In this document: piece by piece, positions 23,354 to 28,695 of the stretch | Layout: the number at the start of each line of letters is the position of its first letter | How positions within the stretch are numbered: position 1 is the first letter of the stretch | Source of the DNA: Terrimonas_A sp040509495 | GTDB lineage: Bacteria > Bacteroidota > Bacteroidia > Chitinophagales > Chitinophagaceae | Reading direction: 5' to 3' | Length of the DNA stretch: 28,695 bases | Assembly (NCBI GenBank): GCA_040509495.1 | Contig: JBEVKW010000486.1 | Location: 1 to 28,695 of the forward strand | Notes under the pieces: generated by a model | The model's database searches: none | What the model was told of the DNA's origin: nothing | The model's input: the letters and a program-made list of their open reading frames with translations, nothing else | Program-made: the position numbers and the translations under genes

Positions 23354-23899
23354 TTAGATTCCTTTAAAATTATTAGTTAATAGGGGATGTGACCGATCCC
23401 TGTCTGAGATCTCAACCGGCTCCAACGGCCATTGTATTCCCGCCATCGGGTCATCGTACCGGATCCCTCCTTCTGCACCGGGTGTATAGAATGCTGAATG
23501 ATGGTAAATAAGCTCACAGTTATCCTCGAGGCATTGAAAACCATGAGCGAATCCTTCAGGGATGTAGATCATTTGCTTATTCCCTGCACTTATTTCCAAT
23601 TGAGTGTGTTGCAGGAAGGTCGGCGAATCTTTCCGGAGATCTATCACCACGTCCAGCACGGCTCCGGCAATGCAACGGACCATTTTAATTTCGCTGAATG
23701 GGGGTAACTGGTAGTGCATGCCGCGGATCGTTCCTTTTTTAGCCGTGAAAGAATGATTCATCTGGACCCACTCTTTTGTATGTCCAATGGCTGCAAATTC
23801 ATTTTTGCAATAGGTACGGCTGAACCATCCACGACTGTCGCCCAGCGGCTGCAGTGAAATAAAGAATACACCTTCGAGATCTGATGGAGTAAATATCAT
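23354..23899 (-). CDS. RmlC-like NDP-4-keto-6-deoxyhexose 3,5-epimerase
   Basis: A 181-residue cupin of the dTDP-4-dehydrorhamnose 3,5-epimerase (RmlC/RfbC) family. Conserved elements are DSRGWFSRTY (21-30), NHSFTAKKGTIRGMHYQ with the base His62, VIDLRKDSPTF, the PEGFAHGFQCLED strand, Tyr138 in SAFYTP and the acidic GIRYDDP (Asp149 or Asp150). It epimerises C-3 and/or C-5 of the keto sugar. No rmlA, rmlB or rmlD is nearby; instead the CDP-glucose genes are, so the likely substrate is CDP-4-keto-6-deoxyglucose or its methylated form. The ATG overlaps the rfbG stop by 4 bases. Whether it inverts one centre or two is not decided by sequence. Confidence 0.92.
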   Translation of the reverse strand: MIFTPSDLEGVFFISLQPLGDSRGWFSRTYCKNEFAAIGHTKEWVQMNHSFTAKKGTIRGMHYQLPPFSEIKMVRCIAGAVLDVVIDLRKDSPTFLQHTQLEISAGNKQMIYIPEGFAHGFQCLEDNCELIYHHSAFYTPGAEGGIRYDDPMAGIQWPLEPVEISDRDRSHPLLTNNFKGI

Positions 23900-24963
23900 T
23901 TACGAAGGTAATTATCGATTTGAGTGAAGGTAAATGCGGCTTGCTTTTCAACGGTTGTTTTATACCAATCCATCGACCATTCAATTGCCTCAGCTGCTGA
24001 CAACTGTGGCTTCCAGGTTAACAGATCTGCCGCCTTTGAGATATCGAGTTTTAATAAATTCGCTTCATGCATAGCGGCTCCATTGGTAGACACTTCCATT
24101 TTCCCACTGCCCCAGGTTTTGAGTGCTAGTTCTACCAGTTCTTTAACGGTTAGGTGATCTTCCGGCTGAGGACCGAAGTTAAACGCCTGGGAAAATGAAA
24201 CAGCATCATCAGTCATTTTGCATCCCAGTAAAAGATAACCGCACACGGGTTCGAGTACATGCTGCCATGGCCTTACGGATCCGGGGTTTCTCACAAGGAT
24301 CTCTTTTCCTTGCAACAAAGCTTTCGCTGTATCAGGAATGATCCGGTTCTTACTGAAATCACCTCCGCCTATAACGTTACCGGCTCTTGCGCTGGCCAGT
24401 GCTTTTTTATGGATGGAAATATCTTTCAGGTTAAAAAAAGAGTTGCGGAAAGAATCAACCACAAGTTCGGTACAGGCTTTACTGGCGCTGTAAGGATCAT
24501 ACCCTCCAAGTCGGTCTTCCTCTTTATACAGTCCGTGATGCTCTTTATTATCGTATACCTTATCGGTTGTGATCACAACGATATTGCAAGTTTTTTCCAG
24601 TTGCTTGGCAGCCTCTAGCAAATTAGCCGTGCCAACAACATTCACTTCGAAGGTCTCCGATGGTATCTCATAAGAAAGCAAAACGAGTGGTTGCGCTGCG
24701 AGGTGAAAGATGTAGTCCGGCTGAAAAGAGGTGATCTCTGCCGCCAGTTTTTTTCTATCGCGAATATCAGCGATCACGCTTTCCACATTCAGTCCGGAAA
24801 ACAGGTTATGAAACGGAGCCGAATCTTCCGGAGCAAGTGCATACCCTTTTACTTCTGCACCAAGTTGGTGTAAAAGAGTCATCATCCAGGTGCCTTTGAA
24901 CCCTGTATGACCGGTAAGAAATACCTTTTTCCCTGAGTAATATGAACGCAATAATTCCAGCAT
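23896..24963 (-). CDS. rfbG: CDP-glucose 4,6-dehydratase
   Basis: A 355-residue SDR enzyme that turns CDP-D-glucose into CDP-4-keto-6-deoxy-D-glucose with bound NAD. The cofactor loop is FLTGHTGFKGTWM (15-27), the GHTGFKG form being diagnostic for RfbG. The dehydratase motif TTDKVYDN places Thr133, Asp134 and Lys135 in the active site, and the catalytic pair is Tyr158-x3-Lys162 (YSASK). The length matches the usual 355-360 residues. The start at 24963 was chosen over 24978 and 24999 because it shares one base with the rfbF stop (TAATG), the classic coupled arrangement, and gives the standard N-terminus. Confidence 0.95.
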   Translation of the reverse strand: MLELLRSYYSGKKVFLTGHTGFKGTWMMTLLHQLGAEVKGYALAPEDSAPFHNLFSGLNVESVIADIRDRKKLAAEITSFQPDYIFHLAAQPLVLLSYEIPSETFEVNVVGTANLLEAAKQLEKTCNIVVITTDKVYDNKEHHGLYKEEDRLGGYDPYSASKACTELVVDSFRNSFFNLKDISIHKKALASARAGNVIGGGDFSKNRIIPDTAKALLQGKEILVRNPGSVRPWQHVLEPVCGYLLLGCKMTDDAVSFSQAFNFGPQPEDHLTVKELVELALKTWGSGKMEVSTNGAAMHEANLLKLDISKAADLLTWKPQLSAAEAIEWSMDWYKTTVEKQAAFTFTQIDNYLRK

Positions 24964-25739
24964 TACCAGCTTTTCCATTTTGCGTGACCCGATTGCCACA
25001 GTGATTCCAATTCAATTTTATCACGAAGTGCATCCATGCATTTCCAGAACCCTTTATGCCGGTATGCGGCAAGTTCACCATCATTGGTTAATTTTTCCAA
25101 TGGATCATCTTCCCACATCATATCCGACATATCGCCATCGAGATAGTTGAACACTTCCGGTTTCAATACAAAAAATCCTGCATTGATCCATTTGCTCTCA
25201 TCCTTCGCTTTTTCCCGGAACGAAACGACGTCGCCGTTATCTGCAAGATCCATACCACCAAATCGGGCATCCAGTTGAACGGCTGTCACACTGGCAATCT
25301 TATTATGCTGCCGATGAAATTTCATTAGCGCATCCAGATCTACATCGCTTACTCCATCTCCATAGGTCAGCATAAATTCTTCATCCCCTATATATTTCTG
25401 AACCGCCTTTAAGCGTCCGGCTGTTTTGGTCGATAAACCTGTATCCACGAGTGTCACTTTGAATGACTCTGCATTTGAATTCAGTATCTCTATCTTATTT
25501 TTTCCAAGATCGATGCATACGTCGGAATTATGGAGATAATAATTCATGAAGTACTCTTTGATCACGTATCCTTTATACCCCAGGCAAACGATAAAATCAT
25601 TATAGCCATACCTGTCGTACATCTTCATAATATGCCATAAAATCGGTTTTCCGCCGATCTCCACCATTGGCTTGGGTCTTGTATCTGTTTCTTCAGAAAT
25701 ACGGGTGCCAAGGCCACCGGCAAATATAACTACCTTCAT
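24963..25739 (-). CDS. rfbF: Glucose-1-phosphate cytidylyltransferase
   Basis: A 258-residue nucleotidyltransferase that joins CTP and alpha-D-glucose-1-phosphate to CDP-glucose, the first step of CDP-sugar synthesis. The N-terminal signature is FAGGLGTRISEETDTRPKPM with the catalytic Arg and Lys. GGKPILWHIMKMYDRYGYNDF, a YGDGVSDVDLDAL metal-binding aspartate pair and the sugar-binding EKAKDESKWINAGFFV follow, all characteristic of RfbF rather than of RmlA. It is the first gene of the nine-gene minus-strand operon; a TATTTTTG element lies 17 bases upstream of its ATG. Confidence 0.96.
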   Translation of the reverse strand: MKVVIFAGGLGTRISEETDTRPKPMVEIGGKPILWHIMKMYDRYGYNDFIVCLGYKGYVIKEYFMNYYLHNSDVCIDLGKNKIEILNSNAESFKVTLVDTGLSTKTAGRLKAVQKYIGDEEFMLTYGDGVSDVDLDALMKFHRQHNKIASVTAVQLDARFGGMDLADNGDVVSFREKAKDESKWINAGFFVLKPEVFNYLDGDMSDMMWEDDPLEKLTNDGELAAYRHKGFWKCMDALRDKIELESLWQSGHAKWKSW

Positions 25740-25756
25740 ACGTAATGAAAATTTCG

Positions 25757-25764
25757 CAAAAATA
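25757..25764 (-). promoter_or_regulatory. -7 promoter element TATTTTTG of the rfbF operon
   Basis: On the minus strand this is an exact match to TAnnTTTG, ending 17 bases before the rfbF ATG and giving a leader of roughly 10 bases. No TTTG is found at the usual -33 distance. It is the only obvious promoter for the nine-gene operon. Confidence 0.6.
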
Positions 25765-25871
25765 CCGGATTAAGACGAAAGTTGGGCCGATCCCCGCCAA
25801 TGGAAAATGCAGACTTTTAGGCCATTAGAATAGATAGAGCTACTTTTTTAGTGAATTTTCGTGTTCTACAA

Positions 25872-25913
25872 CAGTTTCAGGTAAAAAACGGATATTTTCC
25901 TACGTTAAAACTG
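25872..25913 (-). terminator. Weak hairpin after the T9SS cargo gene
   Basis: CAGTTT (25872-25877) is complementary to AAACTG (25908-25913), with further partial pairing of GGTAAAA and TTTTCC inside. It lies about 50 bases after the end of the large minus-strand gene and before the rfbF promoter. The pairing is imperfect, so this is a tentative terminator. Confidence 0.25.
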
Positions 25914-25962
25914 CCCGGCAATTGTAAAAATAGTGCCTGGGTTGTCGGTCTGTTATTGCGGA

Positions 25963-28695
25963 TTACCTGATAAGCACAAAGGTACCTTTCCTGAAAACGG
26001 GATCTTCACAATCCGTACTGGCCCGGATCATATATACATACACGCCGCCGGGTTGTTTCTCGCCCTTGTACGTGCCATCCCAGCAGGCATTTGGATCTTT
26101 AGCATAAAAAACCCGCACACCCCACCGATCGAAAACACTGAATTCGATGTTGCTGACCATTCCCCAATATTTAACTCCATAGCAATCATTCAGCCCATCG
26201 TTATTTGGCGTAAACGCTGAAGGCATCAGATAACCACTCGGATTGGCTTTGTTTACCATTACGGTAACCGAATCATAATTTGTACAACCGGCACGGTCAG
26301 TTCCGGCAACTACGTAAGTGGTGGTGGTTTTCGGACTGGCCGTTGGATTTGAGATAAGTGCATTGCTTAAATGAGCAGCCGGTATCCAGGAATAAGATCG
26401 TGCTCCCCGTGCCTGCAATATACTCTGACCATTACTGCAGTCGATATCGTTTGACCTACCCGCTTGAATATCCGGCAGGGGCAGTACAGTGATGCGTGTC
26501 TGCAGAGTGGCAGACTGATGGCACACATTTTCAGTAATAGTCACGCTGTAATTAACGGTTCCACCCGGCGCTGCAGCCGGAGAGGCCAGCGATGGGTCAT
26601 TCAGTCCTGCTGCGGGCGACCAGGAATATACATCGCCACCTGTGGCGTGCAAAGACGCTGTATCATGCAAACAGGCGGAAACCGGGGCATTTACTGTAAA
26701 TACCGGATCCGGAATGATATCCACTTTTATAGAGTCTTCATATTTGCAGGAGTTAATATCAGTGACTGATATGTGGTACATAGTATTGCCAGTTGGCGAA
26801 ACGACGGGCATAGCGACCGCAGGATCGCTCACTGAAGATGCGGGTGACCATTGATACGACACCCCGCCACTCACCCAAACCGGCAGCGAAGAATTTTTAC
26901 AGATGGTAGTATCTGCGTGAACTGCAATATCCGCTTTTGGATACACTCCGAGAATAACAGTGTCTCTGGCGACACAGCCAGCTGCCGTCGTTCCCTTAAC
27001 CACATACGGCGTTATCACAAGAGGGTTCGCCATCGGATTTGCGATACCTGCGTTACTCAATGCAGTGGAAGGAGACCATTCATATTGCGATGCACCTCCC
27101 GCATTAAGCTGCACGGGTTGTCCGGCACATACGACAGTATCCGCATTGGCTGTCACAAGAGGTGATTCAACATAGATCTTCACAGAATCCTGTCGCAGGA
27201 ACACTTCAGCAAACGAAATATCATCCAGTGCGAAATCGTTCCCTGCCATGCCCGGGTTCAGGTTAATGATGGATAGTTCAGCCTGGGAGGTATCCCCTGA
27301 TGTCCAGGTGATAAAGTGCTGCCTCCAATTGCATTGCTGAGTTGGTGCGATCAAAGGCTGCTCCAACACTTTACCGTTGATAACAAATCGCAGGCTGGCT
27401 TCATTTGGTGAAGAGATAGTTTGCACCCATATTGAGAACGCATAGTTTGTAGATGGTTTTATTGTCACAACCTGTTTCCAGACGGCTGATTTCGATGCTG
27501 TGGGCCCGTTTACCAGAAGCATATTTCCGGAACCGGAAGTATGGTCTCTGCAGGCGCCGTTCATGCCCTGATTCCAAATCGTTGGCGTTGTCGCTATCCC
27601 GTATTCGCCGGCTCCACCGTTCACCGCCGTGAACTTGTAGTCTGAACTGAATCCATCATTTCCCCGGGAAAAATCACCATTTTTAACGGTATTTGCACCC
27701 ACGATCCGGGAGTGCAGATAATAAGTGATGTTCTGCGTAGCAGACGTTATGGGAGAGGCGACGGACGGATCATCCAGGAAATCTGCAGGATACCAGCAGT
27801 AAGATAAGCCCTGAGAGGCTCTGAGCTGTTTGGTCGCATTAATGCAGATAGTTGTATCTGGAGTGACAATCAATTGAGGGTCTTTATCCAGTGCGATCGT
27901 TATTTTTTTTGCTACGGAAGTTTGGCAACCATTGTAAGAAACATTCATGATCACATTATAGGTTCCGAATGAGGTATAGTTATGTGACGGCGCCAGGCCC
28001 CCGCTTTGCGTATTGCCATCCCCGAAATCCCAACTGATCGTCGTATAGCCAGGTATTTGCGCGGAATAAGTAACAGCCCGGCCATCGCACACATCCTGGC
28101 TGTATGTAAAGTCACTTCCTTCCAGATCAAACAACCCGATCTGAATAGTGTCTTTTCTAACACATCCTCCGGAAGTAACACTGACGGAATATTCACCGGG
28201 TGTCGCGACCGTAATCGTCTGGTTAATACTTCCCGTATTCCAGAGAAAGGATGCACCAGGATTGCCGGCGTCCAATAATAATGTTGCTGCGTCGCATATC
28301 AGTGTATCATTTCCCAGCCTGACGGTAGGAGCCGGATTTATTGTAACCAGGAAACTGTCACGGTTTGAACACCCGAAACGCTCAGTTTCCACCCAATGAT
28401 AGCCAGGTGTGCTGATAAAAACAGAATCACCCGTTGCGCCATTGCTCCAGGAATAGTTTCCCGCCCGGACCGACGATCCCAATTTAATACTATCCCCCGC
28501 ACAAATCGAGATATTTCTAACCGGCAGATGCGGTAGTTTATCCAGAACAACAATTGTCCTGCAGGTAGCAGCCTGCGTAGGAAGGCCTATATCGATTGTT
28601 TGAGTAACTGTATAAATACCCGGCGTATTATAGGAAAAAGGAGCAGGTGACGGAGAAGACGAATTTGGAACACTCGCAGTACTGCATCCGCCAAA
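25963..28695 (-). CDS. T9SS type B cargo protein with Ig-like/PKD repeats, 5' end outside window
   Basis: The frame is open to the window edge, so the N-terminus is missing; 910 residues are visible. The first roughly 190 hold Ig/PKD-like units ending in Cys-rich turns. A PKD domain with WDFGDGNTQSGG follows (about 193-266), then an Ig-like unit with CWYPADFLDDP, a jelly-roll, carbohydrate-binding-like domain (about 336-498, NGDFSRGNDGF to FALDDISFAEV), and four further Ig-like units with the pattern WxPxxxLxxP, about 76-78 residues apart. The last roughly 90 residues (SAFTPNNDGLNDCYGV, DRWGVRVFYAKDP, WDGTYKG, GGVYVYMI) form the gliding-motility-type C-terminal domain that directs export by the type IX secretion system. 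It is a probable surface adhesin. Confidence 0.93.
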   Translation of the reverse strand, partial: FGGCSTASVPNSSSPSPAPFSYNTPGIYTVTQTIDIGLPTQAATCRTIVVLDKLPHLPVRNISICAGDSIKLGSSVRAGNYSWSNGATGDSVFISTPGYHWVETERFGCSNRDSFLVTINPAPTVRLGNDTLICDAATLLLDAGNPGASFLWNTGSINQTITVATPGEYSVSVTSGGCVRKDTIQIGLFDLEGSDFTYSQDVCDGRAVTYSAQIPGYTTISWDFGDGNTQSGGLAPSHNYTSFGTYNVIMNVSYNGCQTSVAKKITIALDKDPQLIVTPDTTICINATKQLRASQGLSYCWYPADFLDDPSVASPITSATQNITYYLHSRIVGANTVKNGDFSRGNDGFSSDYKFTAVNGGAGEYGIATTPTIWNQGMNGACRDHTSGSGNMLLVNGPTASKSAVWKQVVTIKPSTNYAFSIWVQTISSPNEASLRFVINGKVLEQPLIAPTQQCNWRQHFITWTSGDTSQAELSIINLNPGMAGNDFALDDISFAEVFLRQDSVKIYVESPLVTANADTVVCAGQPVQLNAGGASQYEWSPSTALSNAGIANPMANPLVITPYVVKGTTAAGCVARDTVILGVYPKADIAVHADTTICKNSSLPVWVSGGVSYQWSPASSVSDPAVAMPVVSPTGNTMYHISVTDINSCKYEDSIKVDIIPDPVFTVNAPVSACLHDTASLHATGGDVYSWSPAAGLNDPSLASPAAAPGGTVNYSVTITENVCHQSATLQTRITVLPLPDIQAGRSNDIDCSNGQSILQARGARSYSWIPAAHLSNALISNPTASPKTTTTYVVAGTDRAGCTNYDSVTVMVNKANPSGYLMPSAFTPNNDGLNDCYGVKYWGMVSNIEFSVFDRWGVRVFYAKDPNACWDGTYKGEKQPGGVYVYMIRASTDCEDPVFRKGTFVLIR

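Noticed and set aside
21269..25739. A dTDP-rhamnose (rml) operon
   Set aside because: Only an RmlC-like gene is present. The nucleotidyltransferase and dehydratase carry RfbF and RfbG signatures, and rmlA, rmlB and rmlD are missing.
28480..28482. TTG at 28482 as the start of the T9SS cargo gene
   Set aside because: The frame continues without a stop to the window edge and encodes further Ig/PKD-like sequence, so the true start is outside the window.

Overview
The window comes from a chromosome of the phylum Bacteroidota, most likely the Chitinophagaceae or a close relative. Three things point there. Promoter -7 elements of the form TAnnTTTG recur upstream of genes, and no clear Shine-Dalgarno sequences are seen. 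A type IX secretion (T9SS) cargo protein with a gliding-motility-type C-terminal domain lies at the right edge. The gene content (GH95 fucosidase, YfhO-type membrane protein, DEFD-box helicase with a DbpA-like tail) also fits. No mobile element, rRNA or CRISPR array was found.

Left part (1-6.6 kb): two doubtful small ORFs, an Rnk/GreA-type protein followed by a membrane-anchored hypothetical, then a secreted GH95 alpha-L-fucosidase (minus strand) divergent from an AraC-family regulator, and a DbpA-like RNA helicase. From 6.6 to 7.8 kb there is a gene-poor stretch with hairpins and a possible decayed membrane-protein ORF. It ends at a tRNA-Cys gene (minus strand) with its own terminator.

Middle (7.9-15.2 kb): housekeeping genes, namely a uridine-phosphorylase-like enzyme, dapF, a CorA-type Mg2+ channel with a NUDIX hydrolase, a queuosine-precursor transporter (YhhQ) with a small membrane protein, and a large YfhO-type membrane protein. 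Four of the gene boundaries here hold short-period inverted repeats of three sequence families.

Right part (15.3-28.7 kb): cell-surface glycan genes. Two plus-strand glycosyltransferases (GT4, GT2) converge on a nine-gene minus-strand operon. That operon reads rfbF, rfbG, an RmlC-like epimerase, an EvaC/TylCIII-type C-methyltransferase, an SDR reductase, a CmcI-like enzyme and three GT2 transferases. The first five enzymes would convert glucose-1-phosphate to a CDP-activated C-methyl-branched 6-deoxyhexose, CmcI may modify it further, and the transferases would place it on a surface glycan. Upstream of this operon, on the same strand, is a giant T9SS type-B cargo protein with Ig-like/PKD repeats, cut by the window edge.

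The most noteworthy items are the CDP-branched-sugar operon, the families of inverted-repeat spacers, a mirror-symmetric pair of divergent -7 elements between tRNA-Cys and the phosphorylase gene, and promoters so close to start codons that the mRNAs may be leaderless.
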